In this document: piece after piece, positions 16,874 to 25,651 of the stretch
How positions within the stretch are numbered: position 1 is the first letter of the stretch
Layout: each line of letters begins with the position of its first letter
Assembly: GCF_030433645.1 (NCBI RefSeq)
Contig: NZ_JAROCG010000001.1
Location: 1,488,001-1,552,000 of the forward strand
Length of the DNA: 64,000 nt
Reading direction: 5' to 3'
Source of the DNA: Arthrobacter burdickii
GTDB lineage: Bacteria > Actinomycetota > Actinomycetes > Actinomycetales > Micrococcaceae
The notes under the pieces: generated by a model
Told to the model about the DNA's origin: nothing
Seen by the model: only the letters and a program-made list of their open reading frames with translations
The model's database searches: none
Program-made: the position numbers and the translations under genes

Positions 16874-16921
16874 GATGACAGGGTATGTCGTCACTCAGTC
16901 GTGATGGCATACCCTGTCATC
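16874..16921. promoter_or_regulatory. Widely spaced inverted repeat (TetR operator candidate)
   Basis: GATGACAGGGTATG (16874-16887) and its exact reverse complement (16908-16921) are separated by 20 bp. The right arm is 15 bp before the TetR start codon and just upstream of a TAGGGT -10-like box (16926-16931). It is the obvious site for autoregulation. Confidence 0.6.
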
Positions 16922-16936
16922 GACTAGGGTGGGCGC

Positions 16937-17515
16937 ATGAGTCGATGGGCACCGGACGCCGCGCTGCGCCTCGAACGCGCAGCACTCGAGCTCTTCGCCG
17001 AACAGGGCTTTGCTGCGACCTCCGTACCCCAGATCGCCGCCCGCGCGGGGCTCACCACCCGCACGTTCTTCCGCCACTTCCCGGACAAGCGCGAGGTGCT
17101 CTTCCTGCTGGAGCGGGAACTCCCCGCCGTCGTCGCCCCCCTCGTAGCGGGCGCTCCCGCCTTCCTGTCACCGCTCGGCATCGTGATGCACGGGTTCGAG
17201 GCAATGGCAGCCGGGCCGTTCGAGGGCTGGCGGCCGGCACTGCAGGCCCGGCGGGCCATCATCGGCTCGGACCAGGGCCTGCGCGAACGCGAGCTGCTGA
17301 AGAACCTCCTCCTCGCAGGGGTCATCACCGAGGCGCTCGCGGGGCAGGGCGTGGGCGGACGTGAAGCACGCCTGGTGGCGCGCTACGGCATGCTGGTGTT
17401 CGAGATCGCGCTGGCCGACTGGCTCGACAGCGACAGCGACACGTTCTCCGACGTGCTGCACTCCACCGCGTACCGGATGGGACAGCTCGTCCGGCCCGCG
17501 CGCCAGGACGAATAG
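16937..17515 (+). CDS. TetR-family regulator
   Basis: 192 aa. The N-terminal helix-turn-helix covers residues 10-55 (FAATSVPQIAARAGLTTRTF, then RHFPDKREVL). The ligand-binding C-terminal half is unlike known groups. The ATG is 5 nt after a -10-like box, consistent with leaderless translation. A large inverted repeat overlaps the promoter. Its last codons and stop lie in a 30-bp tandem duplication. It is convergent with a second TetR gene; its target is not evident. Confidence 0.88.
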   Translation: MSRWAPDAALRLERAALELFAEQGFAATSVPQIAARAGLTTRTFFRHFPDKREVLFLLERELPAVVAPLVAGAPAFLSPLGIVMHGFEAMAAGPFEGWRPALQARRAIIGSDQGLRERELLKNLLLAGVITEALAGQGVGGREARLVARYGMLVFEIALADWLDSDSDTFSDVLHSTAYRMGQLVRPARQDE

Positions 17516-17563
17516 CTCGTCCGGCCCGCGCGCCAGGACGAATAGCGCGTCAGGACGAATAGG
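17484..17563. repeat. 30-bp tandem duplication spanning the TetR stop codon
   Basis: Bases 17484-17513 and 17514-17543 are identical 30-bp units starting AGCTCGTCCGG and ending AGGACGAAT. A shortened third copy (17544-17563) follows with an internal deletion. The plus-strand stop TAG (17513-17515) straddles the first junction, and the third unit encodes the last residues of the convergent TetR gene. Confidence 0.92.
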
Positions 17564-18221
17564 CCGCCAGCTGCTGGCGCAGGCCGGCGATCATGCCGTC
17601 GAGCCCTGCGCGGAAGGCGGCGTCGGCAGCGCTTTCGGCGCCCGCCGAATCGGTCGCGCTGCGCACCGCGGAGGTGAAGACGGGAAACTGGTGGGCCAGG
17701 GTGCCCGAGTCGAAGATGTCGCCGGGTGCGGCGACGTCGAGCGCCGAGCCGTAGATGAAGGACTCCAGCGCCACGATTGCCGGTACGATCCGGTCCTCCG
17801 GCCAGCCCGCCCGCAGGAAGCCCTGGGCCACCTCCTCGTACATGCGCAGGGTCTCTGCGGCATCCGTCACGGGCAGGACGGCGATGACGGGGATCAGGGG
17901 CGCGTGCCGAGCGAAGACCTCCCGGTAGGACCAGGCCCACCGCCGGACGGCCTCGTCCCACGGCTCGTCCGCGAAAGTGCTGAAATCCACCATGGTCATT
18001 ACATGGTCCTGCACCCACCGGAGCACTTCCTGCTTCGACTCGGCATGGTTGTAGAGGGCCGAGGGTGCCACGCGCAGCCGTCGGGCGAGGGCGGACATGG
18101 TCAGCCCCTCGTAGCCCTCGGCGGCGATGAGGTCGAGGGCCGCCGCGGTGATGCGGTCCCTCGAGAGGACGCTGCGTGGAGGCCGCCCCGCTCGCCGGGG
18201 TGCCGATGAAGCTGCGGTCAT
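17550..18221 (-). CDS. TetR/AcrR-family regulator, likely putrescine oxidase repressor
   Basis: 223 aa. The helix-turn-helix (MSALARRLRVAPSALYNHA) spans residues 40-60, and the C-terminal domain resembles the TetR_C group that begins with WDEAVRRW. ATG 18221 follows AGGGAG; an upstream in-frame ATG at 18287 lacks a ribosome site. It is divergent from putrescine oxidase, and a 17-bp palindrome at 18307-18323 overlaps that gene's transcription start, so repression of puo is likely (inference). Confidence 0.88.
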   Translation of the reverse strand: MTAASSAPRRAGRPPRSVLSRDRITAAALDLIAAEGYEGLTMSALARRLRVAPSALYNHAESKQEVLRWVQDHVMTMVDFSTFADEPWDEAVRRWAWSYREVFARHAPLIPVIAVLPVTDAAETLRMYEEVAQGFLRAGWPEDRIVPAIVALESFIYGSALDVAAPGDIFDSGTLAHQFPVFTSAVRSATDSAGAESAADAAFRAGLDGMIAGLRQQLAAYSS

Positions 18222-18267
18222 GGATCCTGCTCCCTGTTGCGGTGGCGTTAACTCTACGGGCGCGCCC

Positions 18268-18296
18268 TTCCCTCCGGCGGCACCCATGGCTATAGT
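18268..18296 (+). promoter_or_regulatory. Promoter of putrescine oxidase operon
   Basis: TTCCCT (18268-18273) and TATAGT (18291-18296) are separated by 17 bp, giving a start near 18303. The palindrome at 18307-18323 lies at the +5 to +20 region, where a bound repressor would block transcription. Confidence 0.55.
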
Positions 18297-18306
18297 AGGG
18301 CGAAAT

Positions 18307-18323
18307 AATGAACGGCATTCATT
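18307..18323. promoter_or_regulatory. TetR operator candidate upstream of puo
   Basis: AATGAA-CGGCA-TTCATT is a 17-bp palindrome typical in size for TetR-family operators, between the divergent TetR gene and puo and just downstream of the puo -10 box. Confidence 0.65.
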
Positions 18324-18358
18324 TAGTGGCCTGCGTCATGCAGGCCCGGGAGGAACAC

Positions 18359-19771
18359 GTGAAGATCATCGAGCGCGACGTCGTCGTCATCGGAGCGGGG
18401 CCGTCCGGCCTCACCGCCGCACGGGAACTGAAGAAGGCCGGCCATTCGGTCGCCGTCATCGAGGCACGGGACCGCGTGGGTGGAAGGACGCACACCGACG
18501 TCATCGATGGCGCCGTCATCGAGGTCGGGGGCCAGTGGGTCTCCCCGGACCAGACCGCCCTCATCGGGCTCCTCGACGAACTGGGCCTCGGGACGTTCTC
18601 CCGCTACCGCGAGGGCGACTCCGTCTACATCGGCCCCGATGGGAAGCCTGTCCGCTACACCGGGGAGATGTTCCCCGTCAGCGACTACACACGGGAGGAG
18701 ATGGAGCGCCTCATCACCCTCCTGGACCGCCTCGTGGCGGAGGCGGGACCCGAAGCGCCCTGGAACCACCCCGACGCCCGCGCCCTCGACACCATCTCCT
18801 TCCACCACTGGCTGCGGCAGCAGTCGGACGACGAGGAGGCCTGCAACAACATCGGCCTGTTCATCGCCGGCGGCATGCTGACCAAGCCCGCCCACTCCTT
18901 CTCCACGCTGCAGGCGATCCTCATGGCAGCGACCGCCGGCTCGTTCTCGAACCTGGTGGACGAGGACTTCATCCTCGACAAGCGCGTCATCGGCGGAATG
19001 CAGTCCGTGTCCGAGCGCATGGCCGCTGAACTGGGGGAGGACGTGGTCCTCTCGAGCCCGGTTCGCACCCTCCGGTGGAGCGGCATGGACGGGCGCGACA
19101 GTGCCGAGGGAGTGACGGTCGTCTCGGACACGGCGACGGTCAACGCACGGTACGCCGTCGTCGCCGTTCCGCCCAACCTCTACTCGCGCATCAGCTACGA
19201 ACCGCCACTGCCGCGCCGGCAGCACCAGATGCACCAGCACCAGTCTCTGGGGCTCGTGATCAAGGTGCACGCCGTCTACGCCACGCCGTTCTGGCGCGAG
19301 GAAGGCCTCTCCGGAACCGGGTTCAGCGCCGACTCGATCGTCCAGGAGGTCTACGACAACACCAACCACGAGGACCCTCGCGGCACCCTGGTCGGCTTCA
19401 TCTCGGACGAGAAGGCCGACGCGATGTTCGAACTCGCCCCGCACGAGCGCCGCGAACGGATCCTCGCCTCGATCGCCGGCTTCCTCGGCCCCCAGGCGCT
19501 CGAACCCGAGGTGTACTACGAGTCCGACTGGGCCTCGGAGGAGTGGACGCGCGGCGCGTACGCGTCGAGCTACGACCTCGGTGGCCTGCACCGCTACGGA
19601 CGCGACCAGCGCACGCCGGTCGGCCCCATCTACTGGTCCTGCTCGGACATCGCGGCCGAGGGCTACCAGCACGTCGACGGCGCCATCCGGATGGGGCAGC
19701 GCACCGCCGCGGCCATCCACCGTGAGCTCGCCTCCGGACTGCAGTCCGCAGCATCCGGCCGGGAATCCTGA
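18359..19771 (+). CDS. puo: Putrescine oxidase (flavin monoamine oxidase)
   Basis: 470 aa. The FAD dinucleotide motif VVVIGAGPSGLTAARELK begins near residue 8, ARDRVGGRT follows at about 39-46, and the C-terminal FAD block around YQHVDGAIRMGQRTA is present. Close in layout to putrescine oxidases of Arthrobacter and Rhodococcus, which oxidise putrescine to 4-aminobutyraldehyde with release of ammonia and hydrogen peroxide. GTG 18359 follows GGAGGAAC. It heads an operon with a USP and a permease, and the product feeds the dehydrogenase at 13.2 kb. Confidence 0.9.
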   Translation: MKIIERDVVVIGAGPSGLTAARELKKAGHSVAVIEARDRVGGRTHTDVIDGAVIEVGGQWVSPDQTALIGLLDELGLGTFSRYREGDSVYIGPDGKPVRYTGEMFPVSDYTREEMERLITLLDRLVAEAGPEAPWNHPDARALDTISFHHWLRQQSDDEEACNNIGLFIAGGMLTKPAHSFSTLQAILMAATAGSFSNLVDEDFILDKRVIGGMQSVSERMAAELGEDVVLSSPVRTLRWSGMDGRDSAEGVTVVSDTATVNARYAVVAVPPNLYSRISYEPPLPRRQHQMHQHQSLGLVIKVHAVYATPFWREEGLSGTGFSADSIVQEVYDNTNHEDPRGTLVGFISDEKADAMFELAPHERRERILASIAGFLGPQALEPEVYYESDWASEEWTRGAYASSYDLGGLHRYGRDQRTPVGPIYWSCSDIAAEGYQHVDGAIRMGQRTAAAIHRELASGLQSAASGRES

Positions 19772-19773
19772 CG

Positions 19774-20667
19774 GTGCGCTATATCGTCGGCTATACGGCG
19801 GACGAGCGCGGGCATGACGCCGTCTGCCTGGCCGTCGCCCTGGCGCGCCGACAGGACGCCACCCTGGACCTCGTCCTCGTCACGCCCGAGCACTCGCCCT
19901 ACGCCGGGACCTACCCGCCGGGCAAGGGCTTCGACAGCCTCCTGTCCGAGCAGATGCGGGAGTGGATGGACCAGGGGCTCGCCCTCGTGCCCGACGACGT
20001 CTCCGCACGCGGCGTCGTCGTCCGGGCCGAATCGAACGCGGAGGGTCTCATCCAGGCGGCCGAGGACACCGAGGCGTCCCTGATCGTGATCGGCGCGAGT
20101 TCACGCGGGCTCGCCACCCGGTTCAGTGTCGGCAATGTCGCCCGCAGCCTCCTGCACGCGTCCCCGGTGCCGGTGGCCCTGGCCCCCAGGTCCTACCGGC
20201 GCACCGATCCCGTCACCCGCCTCACCTGCGCTGTCGGGCGGAGGGCGGGCGCCGACGACGTCATCTCCGTCGCCGTCTCCTCGGCCCGACGCCGCGGGCT
20301 GCCCCTGCGGCTCGTATCCCTCGTCTCGCTCGACGCCGGCCAGCCGGATTCCGGCGGGGCGGAGGACGAGGCGAACCGGCGGCTCGCGGAGGCGGCGTCG
20401 TCCCTTGCGGCAGGTGGACGCGTCAGCGTCGAGACCGCGCGAGGGGCCTCCGTCGAGGAGGCCATCGAGGCCCTGGCCTGGGACGAGGGGGAGGTGCTGC
20501 TCGTCGGATCGAGCCGCCTCGCGCAGCACATGCGCATTTTCCTCGGCTCCACGGCCAACAAGATCCTACGTACGCTGACCATCCCCATGGTCGTCGTCCC
20601 GCGTACGTACGCAACGCCCGGCACCACTTCCGGCCCGGGCGCCTTACCCACAGAGGCGGACGCATGA
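19774..20667 (+). CDS. Universal stress protein, tandem USP domains
   Basis: 297 aa with two USP domains (about 1-145 and 150-285). The first ends in VIGASSRGLATRFSVGNVA and the second in LVGSSRLAQHMRIFLGSTAN, close to the G-x2-G-x9-G(S/T) ATP-binding pattern. It starts 2 nt after the puo stop and its own stop overlaps the permease start (ATGA), so it is co-translated in the polyamine operon. USP-permease pairs are common in actinobacteria; its role in transport control is inferred. Confidence 0.9.
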   Translation: MRYIVGYTADERGHDAVCLAVALARRQDATLDLVLVTPEHSPYAGTYPPGKGFDSLLSEQMREWMDQGLALVPDDVSARGVVVRAESNAEGLIQAAEDTEASLIVIGASSRGLATRFSVGNVARSLLHASPVPVALAPRSYRRTDPVTRLTCAVGRRAGADDVISVAVSSARRRGLPLRLVSLVSLDAGQPDSGGAEDEANRRLAEAASSLAAGGRVSVETARGASVEEAIEALAWDEGEVLLVGSSRLAQHMRIFLGSTANKILRTLTIPMVVVPRTYATPGTTSGPGALPTEADA

Positions 20668-22184
20668 GCATCGACGAGACAACACAAAGGGGAACAGGAC
20701 TCAGCAGCAAGGGCCTGGACTCCGGGACCGTAGGCCTGCTGGGCGCCGTGGTGATCGGGGTGTCCTCCGTGGCCCCCGCCTACACCCTGACCGCAGCCCT
20801 CGGCCCCACCGTCGCGGAAGTGGGGGTCAACCTCCCGGCCATCTTCCTGGTGGGCTTCATCCCCATGCTGCTCGTGGCCCTCGGCTACCGCGAGCTGAAC
20901 AACTCCATGCCGGACTCCGGGACGTCCTTCACCTGGGCCACGCGCGCCTTCGGGCCCTGGATCGGCTGGATCAGCGGCTGGGCGAGTGTTGCCGCCACCG
21001 TGATCGTGCTGTCCAACCTCGCCGCCGTCGCGGTGGACTTCTTCTACCTGATGCTCGCCCAGCTGCTCAACGATCCCGCCATCGCGGACCTCACGCTGAA
21101 CCTGCCGGTGAACATCGCGACGACACTCGTGTTCATCGCCCTCGCCTGCTACGTCTCGTACCGCGGGATGGAGGCCACCAAGACCGTCCAGTACGTGCTC
21201 GTCACCTTCCAGCTAGTGGTCCTCGCCTGGTTCGCGATCGCAGCCTTCCTCCACGTCGCCGACGGCACCGCCTTCGACGCGACGCCCATCAGTGCGGAGT
21301 GGTTCAACCCGTTCGCCGTCGGATCCTTCTCCGCCTTCGCCGCGGGCGTCTCGCTCTCGATCTTCATCTACTGGGGATGGGACGTGACACTCACGATGAG
21401 CGAGGAGACCACCAACCCGAAGAAGACCCCGGGCCGCGCGGGTGCGCTGACCGTCTTCGTCATCGTCGTCATCTACCTCACGGTCGCGCTCGCGACCCTC
21501 GCCTTCGCCGGCGTGGGCGAGGGCGAACTGGGCGCGGGCAACCCGGACAACCAGGAGAGCATCTTCGCGACGCTCGCAGGTCCCGTCATGGGCCCCTTCG
21601 CCATCCTCATGTCCATGGCCGTGCTCAGTTCCTCGGCCGCGTCCCTGCAGTCCACGTTCGTCTCCCCGGCGCGCACGCTGCTGGCGATGGGCCACTACAA
21701 GGCCCTGCCCGAGGGCTACGGGCGGATCAGTCCCCAGCACAAGTCACCGAGCTTCGCGACCGTCGCCGCCGCCGTCGCCGCCGCCGGTTTCTACGTGTTC
21801 ACCCGGCTGGTCTCCGAGAACGCACTCTGGGACACCATCACGGCCCTCGGCCTGATGATCTGCTTCTACTACGGCATCACCGCCCTGGCGTGCGTCTGGT
21901 ACTTCCGGGCGCAGGCGTTCTCGAGCATCCGCCACATGTTCTTCCGGTTCCTGGCACCCCTGCTCGGTGGCGTGATCCTGCTGGTCATGTTCTTCAAGAC
22001 GGCCGTCGACTCCATGGATCCCGAGTACGGTTCCGGGTCGGAGCTGTTCGGCGTCGGCATGGTGTTCATCCTCGGCATCGGAGTCATCCTGCTCGGCGTG
22101 GTGCTGATGCTGGTGTGGTCGCGGATCAACCCGGCCTTCTTCCGCCAGGAAGTGATCACCCAGGGGACCGCACCCGTGGAATAA
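20664..22184 (+). CDS. APC-superfamily amino acid/polyamine permease
   Basis: 506 aa with about 12 transmembrane segments. The first segment carries VGLLGAVVIGVSSVAPAYTL, the unwound-helix substrate motif of APC transporters. Its place after putrescine oxidase points to putrescine, GABA or a related amine as substrate, which is inference. ATG 20664 overlaps the USP stop. The stop codon lies in a 14-bp tandem repeat array. Confidence 0.9.
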   Translation: MSIDETTQRGTGLSSKGLDSGTVGLLGAVVIGVSSVAPAYTLTAALGPTVAEVGVNLPAIFLVGFIPMLLVALGYRELNNSMPDSGTSFTWATRAFGPWIGWISGWASVAATVIVLSNLAAVAVDFFYLMLAQLLNDPAIADLTLNLPVNIATTLVFIALACYVSYRGMEATKTVQYVLVTFQLVVLAWFAIAAFLHVADGTAFDATPISAEWFNPFAVGSFSAFAAGVSLSIFIYWGWDVTLTMSEETTNPKKTPGRAGALTVFVIVVIYLTVALATLAFAGVGEGELGAGNPDNQESIFATLAGPVMGPFAILMSMAVLSSSAASLQSTFVSPARTLLAMGHYKALPEGYGRISPQHKSPSFATVAAAVAAAGFYVFTRLVSENALWDTITALGLMICFYYGITALACVWYFRAQAFSSIRHMFFRFLAPLLGGVILLVMFFKTAVDSMDPEYGSGSELFGVGMVFILGIGVILLGVVLMLVWSRINPAFFRQEVITQGTAPVE

Positions 22185-22233
22185 CTGCCCGGGAATAACG
22201 GACCGGAAACAACGGACCGGAATAGCTGGACGG
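22178..22233. repeat. 14-bp tandem array spanning the permease stop codon
   Basis: Four imperfect units of 14 bp (starts 22178, 22192, 22206, 22220), all of the form G(G)AATAAC-GGACCG. The permease TAA (22182-22184) lies in the first unit, and later units repeat TAA/TAG-like trinucleotides. Confidence 0.85.
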
Positions 22234-22453
22234 ACGAGGCGGCATGGCCGGAAGCGCTGCGGAGGAGTGGATCAACTCCGCGGCGCCCCCGGCCGTGCCG
22301 TCCCCGTGTCCGCTCAGGGGACTGCCGAGGCCGACGACGCGGGCCTGACCGGCGCCGGCACCAGCCGGCTGCATCGCTCTCCCGCAGTCATCAGGGCGGG
22401 TAATGCCGTCATAATAGGGTGCCGATGCCCTCCCGCATGCCTACTATTCGGCC

Positions 22454-22978
22454 ATGGAAGGACGCGATGAACGGGCAGGAAGCGATTCCCGCCGTGCCGC
22501 GCTCGACGCGGTCGAGGAGAAGGCGGCCGCGATGTGCCGCAGCGAGCAACTGGTGTGCCGTGTCCTCGCCCGCGACATCGACCCCGGGATGGAACCGGCC
22601 GCGTACAGCGTCCTGACCGCAGTGCGCATCGCCCGGGCGTGCAGGGTCACCGACCTCGCGGCGACGCTGGGCATGAGCAAATCCGCAGTGAGCGGACATG
22701 TGGCGGCGCTGCAGCGGCTGGGCCTCGTGGAACGCCGCAGGACCGGCGACGACGAGCGCTCCCACCCGGTGGCACTGACGGAGGAGGGCATGCGCAGGGT
22801 GGAGCGTGCTCGCGGGGCCCGGCGCAGGGCCTTCCGCCGGCAGCTCGAGGGCTGGAACCAGGCCGACGTCGTCGACCTCGTCGGTCTGCTGTCGCGTTTC
22901 AACGCGTCTTACCTCGGTGCAGAGGTCGGGGGCGGCACGGCGCCCGGCACGTCCGTGCAGCTTCCGCACCCGGACTGA
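22454..22978 (+). CDS. MarR-family regulator
   Basis: 174 aa winged-helix protein. The recognition helix region VTDLAATLGMSKSAVSGHVA covers about residues 61-80 and the wing is RRRTGDDERSHPVALT. TACTAT (22442-22447) is a -10 box 6 nt before the ATG, so leaderless translation is likely. Its target is unknown; the neighbours are the permease operon and a convergent drug/metabolite transporter. Confidence 0.85.
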   Translation: MEGRDERAGSDSRRAALDAVEEKAAAMCRSEQLVCRVLARDIDPGMEPAAYSVLTAVRIARACRVTDLAATLGMSKSAVSGHVAALQRLGLVERRRTGDDERSHPVALTEEGMRRVERARGARRRAFRRQLEGWNQADVVDLVGLLSRFNASYLGAEVGGGTAPGTSVQLPHPD

Positions 22979-23024
22979 CCGGCGGTGCTACGGCGCTGAG
23001 GACTGCCGTGGAGGGGACCCGTCC

Positions 23025-23987
23025 TCAGGCCGCCGTCGCGGCCGGTTCGGGGGTCTTCGCAAGCCGTGGCTGACGGCGGACGGTCCGCAGCATGTCGACG
23101 GTCAGGAGGATGAGGCCCGCCCACACGAGGCCGAAGCCGATCCACCGCTCGAAGGGCATCTCCTCGTGGAGGACCAGGAGTGCGAGAACGAACTGGAGCA
23201 CGGGGGCGAGGTACTGCAGGAGCCCGATCGTGGTCAGCGGCAGGCGCCGGGCCGCAGCACCGAAGAAGATCAGCGGGACGGCGGTGATGACTCCCGACGC
23301 GGCCATGATCCAGAAGTGGCCCGTCCCCTCGGTCATCAGGGTCGCATCACCGGTCGACCCGAGCCAGAGCATGACCGCCGCTGCGATCGGCGCCAGGGCC
23401 GCCGTCTCGATGCTGAGGCTCGTTATCGCGTCCACGCGCGAGCCCACCTTCTTCTTCGCGAAGCCGTAAAGGCCGAAGGAGAAGGCGAGGGACAGGGCGA
23501 TCCAGGGGACGGCCCCGTATCCGACGGCCAGGACGACCACTGCCAGCAGACCCATGCCGATCGCCGCCCACTGCAGCGGCCGCAGCTTCTCGCGCAGCAC
23601 GATCACGCCCAGCAGCACCGAGACGATGGGATTGATGAAGTAGCCCAGGGCGGCCTCGATGGCCTGTCCCGTGGTGACGCTGTAGGTGTACACGAACCAG
23701 TTGACGGCGATCAGGAGCGCCGCGACGGCGAGCGTCCCGACGATCCGCGGGGTGCGCAGGGCGGCGAGCACCGGCCGCCAGGAGCGCAGGACCGTCAGGA
23801 GGAGCGCGCAGAAGAGCAGGGACCAGAGCACGCGGTTGGCGACGATCTCGATCGGACCGGCCGGCGCCAGGACCAGGAAGTACAGCGGCAGCAGACCCCA
23901 GAGCCCGTAGGCGCCGATGCCGAAGAGGATGCCTACCGAGTTCTCGCTCCTCGCGGGTCGCTGAGTCTTTTCGCCTGTTCCAGTCAC
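23025..23987 (-). CDS. rarD: RarD-type EamA drug/metabolite transporter
   Basis: About 320 aa with ten transmembrane helices in two EamA repeats. The opening GILFGIGAYGLWGLLPLYF and INPIVSVLLGVIVLREKLRPL match RarD (chloramphenicol-sensitive protein) proteins. The substrate is unknown. The start is uncertain: GTG 23987 gives a normal length, while GTG 24038 would add 17 basic residues and neither has a strong ribosome site. Monocistronic, convergent with the MarR gene. Confidence 0.85.
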   Translation of the reverse strand: MTGTGEKTQRPARSENSVGILFGIGAYGLWGLLPLYFLVLAPAGPIEIVANRVLWSLLFCALLLTVLRSWRPVLAALRTPRIVGTLAVAALLIAVNWFVYTYSVTTGQAIEAALGYFINPIVSVLLGVIVLREKLRPLQWAAIGMGLLAVVVLAVGYGAVPWIALSLAFSFGLYGFAKKKVGSRVDAITSLSIETAALAPIAAAVMLWLGSTGDATLMTEGTGHFWIMAASGVITAVPLIFFGAAARRLPLTTIGLLQYLAPVLQFVLALLVLHEEMPFERWIGFGLVWAGLILLTVDMLRTVRRQPRLAKTPEPAATAA

Positions 23988-24173
23988 GAGGGCGTGAACC
24001 CGCCCCGACCGGCCTTTATTCCCTCCCGGCCTGCGCACGGGGGACGGGTGCGCCGGACGAGATCCCTGCCACTGATTTCGGCGGTGCTGCGTGCCGGCAT
24101 TTAGAATAGGGAAGCGTGCGCTTATTCTGCGCCGCGCTATCCACCAGGAGCATCCCGGGAAGAAGGCTAATCA

Positions 24174-25595
24174 GTGTCTACCTCAGCTGCGGCACGACCG
24201 CTGCGGGTCGCGATCATCGGCGCCGGTCCGGCAGGCGTCTACGCTGCCGACATCCTGACGAAGTCGAACGAGGTCCAGGGCGGCGATTTTGCCGTCAGCA
24301 TCGATCTCTTCGACCAGTACCCGGCACCCTACGGCCTGATCCGTTACGGGGTTGCTCCTGACCACCCCCGCATCAAGGGCATCGTGAACGCCCTGCACAA
24401 GGTGCTGGACCGCGGGGACATCCGCTTCCTCGGCAACGTCAACTACGGCCGTGACCTCACGCTCTCCGACTTCCGCCGCTTCTACGACGCCGTGATCTTC
24501 GCGACGGGCGCTATCCGGGACGCCGACCTGGACATCCCGGGCATCGACCTCCAGGGCTCCTTCGGAGGTGCCGACTTCGTCTCCTGGTACGACGGCCACC
24601 CCGATGTCAGCCGCGACTGGCCCCTGGACGCGAAGGAGGTCGCCGTGATCGGCAATGGCAACGTCGCACTCGACGTCGCGCGCATCCTGTCGAAGCACGC
24701 CGACGACCTCCTCTCCACCGAGATCCCGGACAACGTCTACCAGGGCCTGAAGTCCTCGCCGGTGACCGACGTCCACGTGTTCGGCCGGCGCGGTCCGGCC
24801 CAGGTGAAGTTCACCCCGCTCGAACTCCGCGAACTCTCCCACACCCGCGACGTCGACATCGTCCTCTACCCCGAGGATTTCGACTTCGACGCGGGCTCGG
24901 AGGAGCAGATCGCGACGAACAACCAGACCAAGACGATGGTCAAGACCCTCACCAACTGGCTGGTGGAGGATGAGCCGACGGGTGCCTCCCGGCGCCTGCA
25001 CCTCCACTTCCTGCACTCGCCCGTGGAGATCCACGACTCGCCCGAGACGCCCGGCAAGGTCGCAGGCATGAAGTTCGAGCGCACGGAGCTGACCGGGGAC
25101 GGCAACGTCCGCGGAACGGGCGAGTTCATCGACTACCCCGTCCAGGCCGTCTACCGGGCCATCGGGTACTTCGGCTCGGAACTGCCCGAGGTCGGTTTCG
25201 ACGACAAGCGCGGCGTCATCCCGAACGAGGGCGGACGCGTCATCGACGAGGACGGCAAGCCCGTCCCGGGGATCTACGCCACGGGGTGGATCAAGCGCGG
25301 GCCGGTGGGCCTCATCGGGCACACGAAGGGTGACGCGCTGGAGACGATCGGATTCCTCCTCGAGGACCGGCTCAACCTTCCTCCCGCCGAGGACCCGTCC
25401 GAGGACGCGATCATCAACCTCCTCTCGGAGCGCGGCGTGCGGTACACGACGTGGGAAGGCTGGCTCAAGCTGGACGCCCACGAGCTGAAGCTGGGAGCAA
25501 ACTTCGTGAACACGTCGGGCAACGCGGAACTCGTACGCGAGCGAGTGAAGCTCGTGCCCCGTGAGGACATGGTGGCCATTTCTCGCGGCGAGTAG
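24174..25595 (+). CDS. fprA: Ferredoxin/adrenodoxin-type NADP+ reductase
   Basis: 473 aa. FAD motif VAIIGAGPAGVYAAD begins at residue 11, the family block QYPAPYGLIRYGVAPDHP at about 47-64, the NADP site VIGNGNVALDVARIL at about 157-171, and the C-terminal ATGWIKRGPVGLIGH FAD block. FprA-type enzymes move electrons between NADPH and ferredoxin. GTG 24174 follows AAGAAGG. A TAGAAT -10 box lies at about 24101. Single gene. Confidence 0.94.
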   Translation: MSTSAAARPLRVAIIGAGPAGVYAADILTKSNEVQGGDFAVSIDLFDQYPAPYGLIRYGVAPDHPRIKGIVNALHKVLDRGDIRFLGNVNYGRDLTLSDFRRFYDAVIFATGAIRDADLDIPGIDLQGSFGGADFVSWYDGHPDVSRDWPLDAKEVAVIGNGNVALDVARILSKHADDLLSTEIPDNVYQGLKSSPVTDVHVFGRRGPAQVKFTPLELRELSHTRDVDIVLYPEDFDFDAGSEEQIATNNQTKTMVKTLTNWLVEDEPTGASRRLHLHFLHSPVEIHDSPETPGKVAGMKFERTELTGDGNVRGTGEFIDYPVQAVYRAIGYFGSELPEVGFDDKRGVIPNEGGRVIDEDGKPVPGIYATGWIKRGPVGLIGHTKGDALETIGFLLEDRLNLPPAEDPSEDAIINLLSERGVRYTTWEGWLKLDAHELKLGANFVNTSGNAELVRERVKLVPREDMVAISRGE

Positions 25596-25651
25596 TCCCG
25601 CTACACTGTGGCCTGTCCCCGGTCACGGGACGATCACGAAGCGGAGTGCCG

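Noticed and set aside
22409-22969. Minus-strand gene of 186 codons
   Set aside because: It is antisense to the MarR gene, which has a promoter and a clear winged-helix motif; the antisense product has no domain.
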